A stretch of 64,000 bases of DNA from Rhizobacter sp. Root1221 (GCF_001425785.1 NZ_LMDI01000010.1:62001-126000), one strand, 5' to 3'. Positions 45,293 to 55,784 are shown, counted from the stretch's first letter. Numbers and translations: made by a program. Notes: generated by a model from the letters alone, not told the origin.

Positions 45293-45733
45293 ATGGGTAT
45301 GAACATTGGAAGTTCGAGCGGCAGCGACGAACCGGAAGTCATGATGGACATCAACACCACGCCGTTGATCGACGTGATGCTGGTGTTGCTGATCATGCTG
45401 ATCATCACGATCCCGATCCAGCTGCACGCCGTCAACCTCGACATGCCGACCGGCAACCCGCCTCCCCAGGTGGTGCAGCCGGTCATCATGAAGATCGACA
45501 TCGACGAAGCCAACCGGATCTTCGTCAACGGCGTGCTGGTGGCCGGTGGCCTGCAGGAGGTCGACTTCAAGCTGGCCGAGATGGCCAAGCTCGACATCAG
45601 CCAGCAGCCCGAGCTGCACCTGCGGCCGAACAAGCTTGCGAAGTACGAGACCGTCGCTGCGGTGATGAGCGCCGTGCAGCGTTTCGGGCTGACCAAGTTC
45701 GGCATTGTCGGCAGCGAACAGTTCATCGAATGA
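45293..45733 (+). CDS. exbD2: ExbD-like biopolymer transport protein (second copy)
   Basis: 146 residues, single transmembrane helix with the proton-carrying Asp D27 (TPLIDVMLVLLIMLIIT). The N-terminus MGMNIGSSSGSDEPEV parallels that of the first copy, showing an old tandem duplication; the periplasmic domain (FVNGVLVAGGLQEVDFKLAEM) is diverged. GGAGCTG ribosome site precedes ATG 45293. Double exbD genes are typical of the TonB clusters linked to large xanthomonad-type receptors. Confidence 0.92.
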   Translation: MGMNIGSSSGSDEPEVMMDINTTPLIDVMLVLLIMLIITIPIQLHAVNLDMPTGNPPPQVVQPVIMKIDIDEANRIFVNGVLVAGGLQEVDFKLAEMAKLDISQQPELHLRPNKLAKYETVAAVMSAVQRFGLTKFGIVGSEQFIE

Positions 45734-45794
45734 GGCTGCATCGCCGCCCGCTGGTCACGAGAGCCGCCGGCGGCGATCCCAGGAGACCCATGCC

Positions 45795-46439
45795 ATGGAA
45801 TTGAGTTACGAACACCCACCGTCGTCCCGACGATTCGCCGGCCTGATCGCGGTGGTGGCACTGCACGCGTTCCTCGTGTACGCGCTGGTGTCGGGGCTGG
45901 CCCGCGAAGTGGTCGAGATCGTCAAGAAACCGCTCGAGACGAAGATCATCACCGAGCTCCCGCCACCTCCGCCGCCGCCGCCGCCGCCCCCGAAGGAGAT
46001 CGTCAAGGCGCAGGCGCCCAAGGTGGAGGCCCCGCCGCCGCCCTTCGTGCCGCCACCGGAAGTGCCGGTCGCCGCTGCACCCGCGCCGGTGATCACGGTG
46101 GACGTCACGCCGCCGCCGGCCGAGCCCAAGATCGAACCGGCTCCGCCGCCGGCACCGGCCCCTGCGCCACCGGCCCCGCCGGCACGCAGTGACATCGGCG
46201 TGGCCTGCCCCACCCAGGTGCAGCCGACGATGCCTCTCAAGGCCGTGCAGGAACGCATCACCGGCGTCGTGCGCGCGCAGGCACGCATCACCGGGGGTGT
46301 GGTCAAGGAGGTCACGATCCTGTCGGGCAACCGCGTGTTCTACAACGTCGTGCGCAACGCGATGCTGGCCTACAAGTGCACCGACACGGGCCAGGAAATG
46401 ATCGCGACGCAGGAGTTCAACTTCAAGCTGGACGACTGA
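45795..46439 (+). CDS. tonB: TonB energy-transducing protein
   Basis: 214 residues. N-terminal membrane anchor (about 14-36, FAGLIAVVALHAFLVYALVSGL) including a conserved-type His in the helix. Then comes a long periplasmic Pro-rich spacer with an uninterrupted run of about ten prolines, and a C-terminal TonB domain (from about 130: GVACPTQVQPTMPLKAVQERITGVV...) ending KLDD. Two Cys (residues about 138 and 194) may form a disulfide. ATG at 45795 follows AGGAGACCC; an overlapping ATG at 45790 is out of frame. Last gene of the receptor-exbBDD-tonB unit. Confidence 0.9.
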   Translation: MELSYEHPPSSRRFAGLIAVVALHAFLVYALVSGLAREVVEIVKKPLETKIITELPPPPPPPPPPPKEIVKAQAPKVEAPPPPFVPPPEVPVAAAPAPVITVDVTPPPAEPKIEPAPPPAPAPAPPAPPARSDIGVACPTQVQPTMPLKAVQERITGVVRAQARITGGVVKEVTILSGNRVFYNVVRNAMLAYKCTDTGQEMIATQEFNFKLDD

Positions 46440-46458
46440 CGCGGCGTCAGCGCGGGTG

Positions 46459-46490
46459 CCGGTGCCATGGACGGATCGTCATGGCGCCGG
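46459..46490. terminator. Hairpin between convergent tonB and dppF
   Basis: CCGGTGCCATG (46459-46469) pairs with CATGGCGCCGG (46480-46490) with one G-T pair and a 10-base loop. It lies in the 97-base convergent spacer and can form in both transcripts. No T-run, so its efficiency is uncertain. Confidence 0.5.
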
Positions 46491-46536
46491 TGTCCCGACC
46501 TCCAGCGGGTCGGGTTCCGTCGCGGCCCGCGCGGGG

Positions 46537-47535
46537 TCAGGCGGCCCGGGGCAGCGCGCTGCCGTCGGCGACGGCATCGGCGAAGTGGCAGGCCACCTCG
46601 CTGCCGTCCACCGGGCGCAGCTGAGGCTCCTCGATGCTGCAGCGCGCCTGGGCATACGGGCACCGCTTGTGGAACGAGCAGCCCGATGGCGGGTTCAGCG
46701 GCGATGGCAGTTCGCCGACGATGCGGATCTTCTGCGCCCGGCGCTGCGGGTCGATGCTGGGCGTGGCCGACAGCAGTGCGCGGGTGTACGGGTGCAGGGG
46801 TTGCGCGAACAGCCGCGCCTTCGACGCAAACTCGACCACACGCCCCAGGTACATCACCATCACCCGGTCGGCGATGTGTTCGACAACGCTCAGGTTGTGG
46901 GAGATGAAGACGTACGCCATGCCGGTGCGTTCCTGCATGTCCATGAACAGGTTCAGGATCTGCGCCTGGATGGACACATCGAGCGCCGACGTGGGCTCGT
47001 CGGCCACCAGGAGCCCGGGCTGCAGCATCATGGCCCGCGCGATGGCGATGCGCTGGCGCTGCCCGCCCGAGAACATGTGCGGGTAACGCTGCGCATGCTC
47101 GGGCCGCAGCCCCACCATGGCAAGCATGGCGGCCACGCGTTCTCGGCGCTCGGCGGCGGTCAGCCCGGTGTTCAGCAGCAGCGGCTCGTCGAGCATCTGC
47201 GCGATGCGCTTGCGCGGGTTCAGCGAGGCATACGGGTTCTGGAACACCATCTGCACCCGCTTGCGCAGGGCCTTGGTGCCGGCGGCGTCCACCGTGGCGG
47301 CGTCGGTCCCACCGATCATCAGGTGCCCACCGGTGGGCTTTTCGATCAGCGTCAGCGCCCGCGCGAGCGTGGATTTTCCGCAGCCGGACTCACCTACGAC
47401 GGCGAGGGTTTCGCCCCCCGACAGCGAGAAGCTGACGCCGTTGAGCGCCTTCACGGTGGCCGACGGCTTGAACATGCCGCGGGAGACTTGGTAGTGGCGC
47501 GACAGGTCGCGCGCCTCGAGCAACGGTGCGGTCAT
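46537..47535 (-). CDS. dppF: Di/oligopeptide ABC transporter ATP-binding protein DppF
   Basis: 332 residues. Walker A GESGCGKS near residue 50, Q-loop in [13 protein letters not shown], signature [14 protein letters not shown], Walker [13 protein letters not shown] and the oligopeptide/dipeptide C-terminal region ([15 protein letters not shown]) that distinguishes Opp/Dpp ATPases. ATG at 47533-47535 overlaps the dppD stop by 4 bases. Last gene of the nine-gene peptidase/Dpp operon. Confidence 0.93.
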   Translation of the reverse strand: MTAPLLEARDLSRHYQVSRGMFKPSATVKALNGVSFSLSGGETLAVVGESGCGKSTLARALTLIEKPTGGHLMIGGTDAATVDAAGTKALRKRVQMVFQNPYASLNPRKRIAQMLDEPLLLNTGLTAAERRERVAAMLAMVGLRPEHAQRYPHMFSGGQRQRIAIARAMMLQPGLLVADEPTSALDVSIQAQILNLFMDMQERTGMAYVFISHNLSVVEHIADRVMVMYLGRVVEFASKARLFAQPLHPYTRALLSATPSIDPQRRAQKIRIVGELPSPLNPPSGCSFHKRCPYAQARCSIEEPQLRPVDGSEVACHFADAVADGSALPRAA

Positions 47536-48506
47536 GATGAAACGTGAAGCGGGTACATGCAGCGGGCCAGGCCGCCATCGGGCATCGGCAGCAGCGCGGG
47601 GTGCACGGTGCGGCAATCGTCGCGGATGTGCGGGCAGCGGGGCGACAGCAGGCAGCCCGCCGGCCGCTCGTTGACACCCGGCACCATGCCGGCCAGCGTG
47701 GGCAGGCGGTGCGCGCCGCGGCTGTGTTCCGGAATGGACGCGAGCAGCGCCTCGGTGTACGGATGGTGCGGACGGTCGAAGAGCTGCGGCACCGCCTGCG
47801 TCTCGACCATCTCGCTCGCGTACATCACGGCGATGCGCCTGGCATGCTCGGCGAGCAGCGCCAGGTCGTGCGTGATCAGTACGAGCGCCATGTTGCGCTG
47901 GCGCTGCAGGTCCACGAGCAGGTCCAGCACCTGCGCCTGGATGGTCACGTCGAGCGCGGTGGTGGGCTCGTCGGCGATCAGCAGCTTCGGGCTGCAGGCG
48001 AGTGCCATCGCGATCATCACGCGCTGGCTCATGCCGCCCGACAGCTGGTGCGGGTAGGCATTCAGGCGCGATGCCGGGTCGGAGATCTCGACGAGCGAGA
48101 GCAGTTCGACGGCGCGGTCGCGCAGGCGCGACTTGCTGTCGTTCTGGTGCACCTTCAGCGTCTCGGTGATCTGGAAGCCCACGGTGTAGCTGGGGTTCAG
48201 GCTGCCCATCGGGTCCTGGAAGATCATCGCGATGTCGCGGCCGACGATCTCGCGGCGCTGGCGGGGCGACAGTGCCAGCAGGTCGTGGCCGTCGAAGCGC
48301 AGCACGTCGGCGGTGACGCGGCCGGGGGCTTCGATCAGGCCCATCACGGCCAGCATGCTGACACTTTTGCCGGAGCCGGACTCGCCGACGATGCCGAGCA
48401 GTTCGCCCCGGTCGAGCGTCATGTCGACGCCGCGCACCGCAGCGAACGGGCGCTCCTTCGAGCCGAACTCGACGGTCAGGTTGCGGATTTCGAGAAGGTG
48501 GTTCAC
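47532..48506 (-). CDS. dppD: Di/oligopeptide ABC transporter ATP-binding protein DppD
   Basis: 324 residues. Walker [10 protein letters not shown]-loop [11 protein letters not shown], signature [14 protein letters not shown], Walker [13 protein letters not shown] and the C-terminal oligo/dipeptide motif ([15 protein letters not shown]). The GTG start at 48504-48506 overlaps the dppC stop (GTGA), so translation is coupled. Partner of DppF in the cytoplasmic ATPase pair. Confidence 0.93.
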   Translation of the reverse strand: MNHLLEIRNLTVEFGSKERPFAAVRGVDMTLDRGELLGIVGESGSGKSVSMLAVMGLIEAPGRVTADVLRFDGHDLLALSPRQRREIVGRDIAMIFQDPMGSLNPSYTVGFQITETLKVHQNDSKSRLRDRAVELLSLVEISDPASRLNAYPHQLSGGMSQRVMIAMALACSPKLLIADEPTTALDVTIQAQVLDLLVDLQRQRNMALVLITHDLALLAEHARRIAVMYASEMVETQAVPQLFDRPHHPYTEALLASIPEHSRGAHRLPTLAGMVPGVNERPAGCLLSPRCPHIRDDCRTVHPALLPMPDGGLARCMYPLHVSS

Positions 48507-49408
48507 GCGAGTTTCCTCATGCCCGGATCGAGCGCGTCGCGCAGGCCGTCGCCCATCAGGTTGATCGCGAGCACGGTGGTGAGGATGGCGACGCCGGGGA
48601 AGGTGACCACCCAGTTCGCGCGTTCGATGTAGTCGCGGGCCGACGCCAGCATCGTGCCCCACTCGGGCGTGGGCGGTTGCGCGCCCAGGCCCAGGAAGCC
48701 CAGCGCGGCGGCGGTCAGGATGGCGTCGGAGAAGCCGAGCGTGGCGGTGACGATGACCGGCGCCATGCAGTTCGGCAGCACGGTGTCGAACATCAGCCGG
48801 AAGGTTCCGGCACCGGCCAGGCGGGACGCCACGACGTAGTCGCGGGTCAGTTCGGTCATGGCCGACGCCCGCACGAGGCGCACGTAGCCGGGCACTGCGA
48901 CGATCGCGATGGCCAGCATGGTGTTGACCAGGCCCGGGCCGAGCACCGCGACGACGGCGATGGCGAGCAGCAGGCTCGGCAACGCCAGCATGATGTCCAT
49001 CAGGCGCAGGATGGCCACGCCCAGGCGCTGCGGGAAGAACGCGGCCAGCAGCCCGAGTGCGATGCCGGGCAGCATGGACAGCAGCACCGCAACGAAGCCG
49101 ATCATCAGCGACAAGCGGGCACCGTACAGCAGGCGCGACAGCACGTCGCGGCCGATGTCATCGGTGCCGAGCAGGAAACGGCTGCTGCCGGCATCAGACC
49201 AGGCAGGCGGGGTGAGCAGCGCGTCGCGGAACTGCTCGACCGGGTCGTGCGGGGCCAGCACGCCGGCGAACACCGCGCAGAGCATGATCAGCACGAAGAA
49301 CACGAGGCCCACGACGGCGCCGCGGTTCATCGCGAAGCTGCGCCAGAAGTCTTTCAGCGGCGAGGGCGTTGCGGACACGTCCGCGGTGGTGGCGAGGACG
49401 GCGCTCAT
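48503..49408 (-). CDS. dppC: Di/oligopeptide ABC transporter permease DppC
   Basis: 301 residues with six membrane helices. The N-terminal OppC_N segment ([17 protein letters not shown]) and the EAA loop ([21 protein letters not shown] region) are visible. [21 protein letters not shown] is a DppC/OppC hallmark. ATG at 49406-49408. It lies 73 bases after dppB, the largest gap inside the permease-ATPase block. Confidence 0.92.
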   Translation of the reverse strand: MSAVLATTADVSATPSPLKDFWRSFAMNRGAVVGLVFFVLIMLCAVFAGVLAPHDPVEQFRDALLTPPAWSDAGSSRFLLGTDDIGRDVLSRLLYGARLSLMIGFVAVLLSMLPGIALGLLAAFFPQRLGVAILRLMDIMLALPSLLLAIAVVAVLGPGLVNTMLAIAIVAVPGYVRLVRASAMTELTRDYVVASRLAGAGTFRLMFDTVLPNCMAPVIVTATLGFSDAILTAAALGFLGLGAQPPTPEWGTMLASARDYIERANWVVTFPGVAILTTVLAINLMGDGLRDALDPGMRKLA

Positions 49409-49481
49409 CGGGGCGCCCCGCAGGGGAAGTGGATTGGCATGGAGGTGTCTCGGGTCATCGAGTTCGGAAGGGCGGCCAAGC

Positions 49482-50510
49482 TCATCGCGCGTGGCGGATG
49501 CGCGGGTTGACGAGCCCGTACATCAGGTCCACCGCGAGGTTGACGAAGATCACCAGCGAGGCGGTGATCAGGATGCCGCCCTGGATGACGGGGTAGTCGC
49601 GGCGCGCGATCGCGTCGATCAGCCACTTGCCCACGCCCGGCCACGAGAAGATGGTTTCGGTGAGCACGGCGCCACCCAGCAGGGTGCCCACCTGCAGCCC
49701 GATCACCGTGATGACCGGCACGAGCGCGTTGCGCAGCGCATGCACGAACACGATGCGGGCTGGCGACAGGCCCTTGGCGCGCGCGGTGCGCACATAGTCT
49801 TCTCGCAGCACTTCCAGCATCGCCGAGCGGGTCATGCGGGCGATCACGGCGAGGGGCACGGTGCCCAGCACGATGGCGGGCAGCATCAGGTGCGACACGG
49901 CGGAGCGGAACGCACCAGGCTCTCCCGACAGCCACGCGTCGACCAGCATGAAGCCGGTGCGCACCGGGATGTCGAACTCCAGCGTCATGCGGCCGGACAC
50001 CGGCAGCGCCAGGGCCGGGGCCCAGTCGCGCATGTAGACCGAGAAGAACATGATGAGCAGCAGGCCCCACCAGAAGATCGGCATCGAGAAGCCTGTGAGC
50101 GACAGGCCCATCACGCCGTGGTCGAGCAGCGAACCGCGGCGGATGGCCGCGATCACGCCGGCCAACAGCCCGACGACGGCCGCGAAGGCCAGCGCGCACA
50201 GCGACAGCTCGACGGTGGCCGGGAAGAGCTTCAGGAACTCGGACCACACCGCTTCATGGGTGACGAAGGATTCGCCGAGGTCGAGGTGCATCGACTTCCA
50301 GACGTACGCGAGGTACTGCTCCCACAGCGGGCGGTCGAGCCCGAGGCGGTGCAGCACTTCGGCGTGGAACGCCGGGTCGAGCCGGCGTTCGCCGGCCATC
50401 ACCTGCACCGGGTCCCCCGGAATCAGGTGGATCAGCGAGAACGCGAGCAGCGTGATGCCGAAGAACGTGGGAATGACAAGCGCCAGGCGGCGCAGGATGA
50501 ATGCGAGCAT
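49482..50510 (-). CDS. dppB: Di/oligopeptide ABC transporter permease DppB
   Basis: 342 residues, six membrane helices, starting MLAFILRRLALVIPTFFGITLLAF. HLIPGDPVQVMAGER and ARAKGLSPARIVFVHALRNALVPVI are diagnostic of DppB/OppB, the latter containing the EAA-type coupling loop; VLTETIFSWPGVGKWL follows. ATG at 50508-50510, 5 bases after the preceding binding-protein gene. Earlier in-frame starts lie inside that gene and are rejected. Confidence 0.94.
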   Translation of the reverse strand: MLAFILRRLALVIPTFFGITLLAFSLIHLIPGDPVQVMAGERRLDPAFHAEVLHRLGLDRPLWEQYLAYVWKSMHLDLGESFVTHEAVWSEFLKLFPATVELSLCALAFAAVVGLLAGVIAAIRRGSLLDHGVMGLSLTGFSMPIFWWGLLLIMFFSVYMRDWAPALALPVSGRMTLEFDIPVRTGFMLVDAWLSGEPGAFRSAVSHLMLPAIVLGTVPLAVIARMTRSAMLEVLREDYVRTARAKGLSPARIVFVHALRNALVPVITVIGLQVGTLLGGAVLTETIFSWPGVGKWLIDAIARRDYPVIQGGILITASLVIFVNLAVDLMYGLVNPRIRHAR

Positions 50511-50515
50511 CGGGG

Positions 50516-52129
50516 TCAGTCCAGCCGGGTGAATCGGAAGTCGCTGCCGCCGAACGGCGTGGCGATGAAGCCCTTCGCGCGCTGGTGCACCGCGAAGAGC
50601 TGAAGTTTGTTGGCCAGGGGAATGAGCGCCGTCTCGGTGTGGATCATGCGTTGCGCCTGCACGTACAGGTCGGTGCGCTCCTTCAGGTCCACGGTGGTTC
50701 GGGCGCGCGTGAGCAGCGCGTCGAAGGGCCTGTGGCACCAGCGTGACTTGTTGCCGCCATCCACCGCGGCGCAGCTGAGGTTGGGTGTGAAGAAGTTGTC
50801 CGGGTCGCCGTTGTCGCTGAACCAGCTGAGCAGCGCCAGGTCGTGATCGCCCTTCGCGGTGCGTTTGTAGAGCTCGCCGAGCTCCATGAGCTGCGGGCTC
50901 ACCTTGACACCGATGCGCGCCCAGTCGCCCTGCAGCAGTTCGACGGCACGCTTGATGTCGCTGCTGCGCGCGGTGGCGAACAGCGTCAGCTCGCGGCCGT
51001 CGTAGCCCGACGCCTTGACGAGCTGCTTCGCACGTTCGATGTCGGTGGGGTTCTTGATGCCGGCGTCGTGGCTCCAGATGCCGGGCGGCAGGAAGCTGCC
51101 TGCGGTCGTGGCCTGCCCGCCGTACACCGACTGCACGATGCTCGCCCGGTCGACGGCCAGCGACAGGGCCTCACGGAAACGCTTGTCCGACAGGAACGGG
51201 TGCGTGTGGTTGGGCGCCAGGTACGAGGTGCTGAGCGGCTTGCTGCGCAGGATGGCGATGCGCGGATCGCCCGAGAACGAAGCGACGTTGTCGCCGCCGA
51301 CTTCGCCCACCAGGCACTCGCCCGCCTTCAGGCGCTGCACGCGCACGCTCGGGTCGGGCGTGATCGCGAAGATCAGGTCGGCCTTCGGTGCGCCACCCCA
51401 GTAGGCGGTGTTGGCGGCGTAGCGCACCACCGCGTCTTTCTGGTAGCTCTTGAACACGAACGGGCCGGTGCCGACCGGCAGCGTGTTGATCTGCGTCAGC
51501 TTGCCGGCCTTCAGCAGCTGGGCCGCGTACTCGGCCGAGTACACCGACGCGATGGACGTCATCGTCAGGTTGGCGATGAGCGGCGCCTCGGCGCGCGTCA
51601 GCCGCAGGCGCACGGTCAGCTCGTCCACCTTCTCGGCCGACTGCAGCAGCGCCGGCATGCTCATGCCGGCCCAGTACGGGTAGCCCGCCTGCGCGGCGGC
51701 ATGGCCGGGGTGCCTCGGGTCGTTGATGCGGTTGAGCGACCACAGCACGTCGTCGGCGTTCAGGTCGCGCGTGGGGGTGAACCAGGGCGTGGTGTGGAAC
51801 TTCACGCCGCGGCGCAGGTGCAGCGTCACCACACGGCCGTCGGCGCTCACCTCCCAGCGCTCGGCAATGCCGGGCGCCACCGTGGTGGTGCCGGGCTTCA
51901 TCTGCAGCAGGGTGTCGTACAGCGGGATGCCCGAGGCGTCGTTCGTGCCCACGGTCTCGTACTGCGCCACGTCGAAGCCTTCAGGCGAACTCTCCGCGCA
52001 GAAGGTCACGCTGCCGGCGGCGTGGGCGGCCGGGCCGCACAGCACCCCGGCGGCGAACGCTGCGGCCAGGGCTGCCGCCGCGCGGGCGCGGGCACAGGCG
52101 CGCGTGAGCGGACGGTGTCGCGACGTCAC
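50516..52129 (-). CDS. Peptide ABC transporter substrate-binding protein (SBP_bac_5), copy 1
   Basis: 537 residues with a signal peptide (about 1-37, ending AAHAAG). Family features: AESSPEGFDVAQYET, RRGVKFHTTPWFTPTRDLNADDVLWSLNRI (quoted in part as RRGVKFH and LNADDV), GTGPFVFKSYQKDAVVRY and the C-terminal SWFSDNGDPDNFFTPNLSC. The GTG start at 52127-52129 overlaps the preceding gene's stop (GTGA). It closely resembles copy 2 immediately upstream, a tandem duplication; small differences near CAAVDGGNKSRWC versus CASVAGGSNKSQWC suggest divergent ligands. Confidence 0.9.
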   Translation of the reverse strand: MTSRHRPLTRACARARAAAALAAAFAAGVLCGPAAHAAGSVTFCAESSPEGFDVAQYETVGTNDASGIPLYDTLLQMKPGTTTVAPGIAERWEVSADGRVVTLHLRRGVKFHTTPWFTPTRDLNADDVLWSLNRINDPRHPGHAAAQAGYPYWAGMSMPALLQSAEKVDELTVRLRLTRAEAPLIANLTMTSIASVYSAEYAAQLLKAGKLTQINTLPVGTGPFVFKSYQKDAVVRYAANTAYWGGAPKADLIFAITPDPSVRVQRLKAGECLVGEVGGDNVASFSGDPRIAILRSKPLSTSYLAPNHTHPFLSDKRFREALSLAVDRASIVQSVYGGQATTAGSFLPPGIWSHDAGIKNPTDIERAKQLVKASGYDGRELTLFATARSSDIKRAVELLQGDWARIGVKVSPQLMELGELYKRTAKGDHDLALLSWFSDNGDPDNFFTPNLSCAAVDGGNKSRWCHRPFDALLTRARTTVDLKERTDLYVQAQRMIHTETALIPLANKLQLFAVHQRAKGFIATPFGGSDFRFTRLD

Positions 52130-53712
52130 TTGAGGCTCACCGAGCGGAAGTCGCTGTGGGAGAACGGGCTCGGCACGAAGCCCTCGACCCGCTTGTTCAG
52201 TGCCGTCATGTTGACCGGGTACACGGTGGGAATGGCCGCGACCTCGTCATAGATCATCCTCTGCGCCTTGATGTAGATGTCGGCGCGCTTCTTCGGGTCT
52301 TTCTCGAGGCGGCCGGCCGCGAGCAGCGCTTCGAACGGCTTGTGGCACCACTGGCTCTTGTTGCTGCCGCCGGCGACGCTGGCGCAGCTCAGGTTGGGGG
52401 TGAGGAAGTTGTCCGGATCGCCGTTGTCGCTGGCCCAGCTGACGAAGGTGATGTCGTGGTCGCCGCGGCCGGCGCGCTTGAGCAGCTCGCCCCATTCCAT
52501 CATCTGCACGCGCACGTTGACGCCGATGCGCGCCCAGTCGGACTGCATCAGCTCGGCCGCGCGCTTGCCGTCGATCGCCCCGCCGATGCGGGTGAACAGG
52601 GCCAGTTCGGTGCCGTCGTAGCCGCTCGCCTTGACCAGCTGCTTCGCCTTTTCGACGTCATGCCGGTCCGCAAGGCCCTTCTCGTAGCCCCACATGCTGG
52701 GCGGCATGAAGCTGACGGCCGGCGTGGCGTTGCCGCCGTACACCGAGGCCACGTAGGTCTTCTTGTCGAAGGCGAGCGCGAGGGCTTCGCGGAACCGCTT
52801 GTCCGACAGGAACTTGTGCTTCATGTTGGGCGCGATGTAGGCCGTCAGCAGTGGCGAGTTGCGCAGGATGCGCACGTTCGGATCGTTGTCGAACGTGCTG
52901 ACCGTCTCGGGCTTCATGTTCGTGCCGACCAGGCACTCGCCGGCCTTCAGGCGCTGCACGCGGACGTTGGGATCGTGCGTGATCGCGAAGATCAGGTTGT
53001 CGACCTTGGGCGCGCCGCCCCAGTACGCGGTGTTGGCCGTGTAACGGATGATCGCGTCCTTCTGGTAGCTCTTGAACACGAACGGGCCGCTGCCGATGGG
53101 CTGGGTGTTGAGCTGTTCGAGCTTGCCCGATTTCTGCAACTGCTCGCCGTACTCGGCGGAGAAGACCGAACCCAGCGGCTCCATCGCCATGTCGGCGAGG
53201 AACGGCGTTTCGGGCCGGGTCAGCGTGAAACGCACGGTGTACGGGTCAACCTTGGTGACCGACTTGATCAGCGACGACATGCCCATGCCTTCCCAATACA
53301 CGTAGCCGTTGCGGGCGGCAGCGTACGCGGGGTGCTTCTTGTCGTTGATGCGGTTGACCGACCAGATGACGTCGTCGGCATTCAGGTCGCGCGTGGGCTT
53401 GAACCAGGCCGTGGTGTGGAACTTGACGCCGCGGCGCAGCGAGAAGGTGTATGTCATGCCGTCGGGGCTGACCTCCCATTTCTCGGCGAGGCCGGGAACC
53501 ACTTCGGTGGTGCCGCGTTTGAAGGCAAGCAGCTGGTCGTACAGCGTGCGGCCGGCCGCGTCGTTCGTCACGGCGGATTCGTACTGGGCGATGTCGAAGC
53601 CATCGGGCGAGTTTTCGGTGCACACGGTGAGGGTGCCGGCCGCGTGGGCGGACGCCGCGCCAAGGGCCAGCGCGGATGCCAACAGGGCGGTGGAGGAGAG
53701 GGACGGTTTCAT
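52126..53712 (-). CDS. Peptide ABC transporter substrate-binding protein (SBP_bac_5), copy 2
   Basis: 528 residues; signal peptide MKPSLSSTALLASALALGAASAHAA (quoted to 18: KPSLSSTALLASALALGA). The mature protein starts GTLTVCTENSPDGFDIAQYE and shares RRGVKFHTTAWFKPTRDLNADD and the GDPDNFLTPNLSC segment with its neighbours. ATG at 53710-53712 begins the signal peptide; the frame is open much further upstream through the peptidase gene, but only as a shadow. It follows the second M13 peptidase by 59 bases. Confidence 0.9.
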   Translation of the reverse strand: MKPSLSSTALLASALALGAASAHAAGTLTVCTENSPDGFDIAQYESAVTNDAAGRTLYDQLLAFKRGTTEVVPGLAEKWEVSPDGMTYTFSLRRGVKFHTTAWFKPTRDLNADDVIWSVNRINDKKHPAYAAARNGYVYWEGMGMSSLIKSVTKVDPYTVRFTLTRPETPFLADMAMEPLGSVFSAEYGEQLQKSGKLEQLNTQPIGSGPFVFKSYQKDAIIRYTANTAYWGGAPKVDNLIFAITHDPNVRVQRLKAGECLVGTNMKPETVSTFDNDPNVRILRNSPLLTAYIAPNMKHKFLSDKRFREALALAFDKKTYVASVYGGNATPAVSFMPPSMWGYEKGLADRHDVEKAKQLVKASGYDGTELALFTRIGGAIDGKRAAELMQSDWARIGVNVRVQMMEWGELLKRAGRGDHDITFVSWASDNGDPDNFLTPNLSCASVAGGSNKSQWCHKPFEALLAAGRLEKDPKKRADIYIKAQRMIYDEVAAIPTVYPVNMTALNKRVEGFVPSPFSHSDFRSVSLK

Positions 53713-53771
53713 CGGGGTCTCGGAAGCTGGGAAGGGCGGGGGCCATGAGAGGGGCGGCGCGACGCAGCCCC

Positions 53772-55784
53772 TCACCAGATGTGGATGCGCTCGGCGCGCG
53801 GCTTGTACATCGCATCGCCTGGGCGGGTGCCGAACGCCTCGTGGAAGGCGTCCAGGTTGACGACCGGGCCGTTGGTGCGGTACGACGCCGGCGCGTGCGG
53901 ATCGCTCGTCAGCTGCTGCAGCGTGCGGGCGTCGCGGGCCTTCTCGCGCCACGACACCGCGTACGAAAGGAAGAAGCGCTGGTCGCCGGTCAGGCCGTCC
54001 ACCACCGGCGCCTCGTGGCCGCCCAGCGACAGGCGGTAGGCCTTGTAGGCGATCTCGAGCCCGGACAGGTCGGCGATGTTCTCGCCGAGAGTGAGCCGGC
54101 CGTTGACGCGGTGGCCCGGCACCGGCTCGTAGCCGTCGAACTGCTGTGCGAGGCGGTTGCCGAGTGAATCGAAGGCTTTGCGGTCGGCGCGGGTCCACCA
54201 GTTGACGAGCCGGCCGCCGCCATCGAACTGGCTGCCCTGGTCATCGAAACCGTGGCTGATCTCGTGCCCGATGGTGGCGCCGATGGCGCCGTAGTTCGTG
54301 GCGTCGTCGGCCGTGATGTCGAAGTAGGGCGCGTCGAGGATGGCGGCCGGGAACACGATCTCGTTCAGGCTGGGTTCGTAGTACGCGTTGACGGTCTGCG
54401 GCGTCATGAACCATTCGCTGCGGTCCACCGCCCGGCCCACCTGGCGAGCCAGGCGCTCGTGCTCGAAGCGGCGGGCGCGCATCTCGTTGCCCAGCGCATC
54501 GCCGTCGACGACGGACAGATCGCCGTACTCGCGCCACCGGTCGGGGTAACCGATCTTGGTGGTGTAGCGGCTGAGCTTGTCTTTTGCGCGTGCCTGGGTC
54601 CGGGGGCCCATCCAGTGCAGCGTATCGATGGACTGGCCGTAGGCCACCATCAGGTTGTCGACGAGGGCCTGCATGCGAGCCCGGTGCTCAGGCGGGAAAT
54701 GCCGGGCCACGTAGATCTGGCCCACGCCTTCGCCCAGCGCGTGGTCCACCGCGGCGGTGGCCTGCTGCCAGCGGGGGCGCGGTTGCTCTTCGCCGCGCAG
54801 CGCCTGGCCGTGGAAGGCAAACGCGGCCATGCGGAACGGTTGCGGCAACACCGGGGCGTTCGCGTCCAGCACGCGCACCCGTTGGTACAGCTTCCACGTG
54901 GCGAGCGGCGTGCGCTGCACGATGCGACTCAGCGCCGCGGCGTACGGCGGCTGCGAGACCGACAGGTGATCGATGTTGGCGGTGTGGGCGCCGGTGAAAT
55001 ACGCCGGCCAATCGACGCCCCGCGCCAGACGCGCCAGCTGGGGCAAGGTGCGCGGGTTGTAGGTCTTGACCGCGTCGCGGCTGTCGACCTGCGACCACTG
55101 CACCCCGGCCAGTTGCAGCTCGAGCGCGTAGACCGCCTGGGCGTGCGCCTCGGCTTCGGCGTCGCCCGCCAGCGTGAGCAGCGTGCCCAGGTAGCGGCGG
55201 TACGCGTCCCGCGCCTTCGCGAATCCGGCGCCGTCGCGCAGGTAGTAGTCGCGGTCGGGCAGGCCGAGGCCGTCCTGGCGGATGGTGACGCGGTAGCGCC
55301 CCGGCTCCTTCGCGTCGGGCGTCACCTGCGTCTCCACCGGTGCCGGTACCGCGCCCATCCAGCGGCCCCAGAGGGCCGCCAGCGCCGACGGCGAATCGAC
55401 CGCGTCGATCTGGTCCAGCAGTGGTTCCAGCGGCCGCAGGCCGGCGGCGTCGATGGCCGCTTCGTCGAGGTAGGTGCGGTAGTACTTGCTGATCTTCTGG
55501 CCAACGCTGCCGGGCGCCTGCGGCTGCTCGCCGAGGGTTTCGCAGATGCGCTGCACGCGGGCATCGGCGCGGTCCACCAGCGCGTACGCCACGCCATAGG
55601 CCGACTTGTCGGCCGGAATGGGCGTGGCGTCCAGCCATTCGCCATTCGCGGCCACGAACAGGTCATGGCGGGCACGGGCGATGAGGTCGGCCGCGGCTGG
55701 CGCCGCCAGCGCCGGGCGGGCGCACGCGGCGAACAGCACGGCGCACCCGAGGCGTGCCAGCATTGAGGGGGTTCTGACAACCAT
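53772..55784 (-). CDS. Secreted M13-family metallopeptidase, copy A
   Basis: 670 residues. A signal peptide (about 1-27, MLARLGCAVLFAACARPALA within it) is followed by the all-helical N-terminal M13 domain. The catalytic domain carries the NAYYEPSLNEIVFPA substrate loop, zinc motif HEISH with GFDD following, and the third ligand in GENIADLSG. The C-terminal W of RIHIW matches the family's terminal W. Neprilysin-type enzymes cut oligopeptides (under about 40 residues) on the amino side of hydrophobic residues. Start at 55782-55784; an alternative ATG at 55763 would still retain a signal peptide. It follows copy B by 8 bases. Confidence 0.9.
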   Translation of the reverse strand: MVVRTPSMLARLGCAVLFAACARPALAAPAAADLIARARHDLFVAANGEWLDATPIPADKSAYGVAYALVDRADARVQRICETLGEQPQAPGSVGQKISKYYRTYLDEAAIDAAGLRPLEPLLDQIDAVDSPSALAALWGRWMGAVPAPVETQVTPDAKEPGRYRVTIRQDGLGLPDRDYYLRDGAGFAKARDAYRRYLGTLLTLAGDAEAEAHAQAVYALELQLAGVQWSQVDSRDAVKTYNPRTLPQLARLARGVDWPAYFTGAHTANIDHLSVSQPPYAAALSRIVQRTPLATWKLYQRVRVLDANAPVLPQPFRMAAFAFHGQALRGEEQPRPRWQQATAAVDHALGEGVGQIYVARHFPPEHRARMQALVDNLMVAYGQSIDTLHWMGPRTQARAKDKLSRYTTKIGYPDRWREYGDLSVVDGDALGNEMRARRFEHERLARQVGRAVDRSEWFMTPQTVNAYYEPSLNEIVFPAAILDAPYFDITADDATNYGAIGATIGHEISHGFDDQGSQFDGGGRLVNWWTRADRKAFDSLGNRLAQQFDGYEPVPGHRVNGRLTLGENIADLSGLEIAYKAYRLSLGGHEAPVVDGLTGDQRFFLSYAVSWREKARDARTLQQLTSDPHAPASYRTNGPVVNLDAFHEAFGTRPGDAMYKPRAERIHIW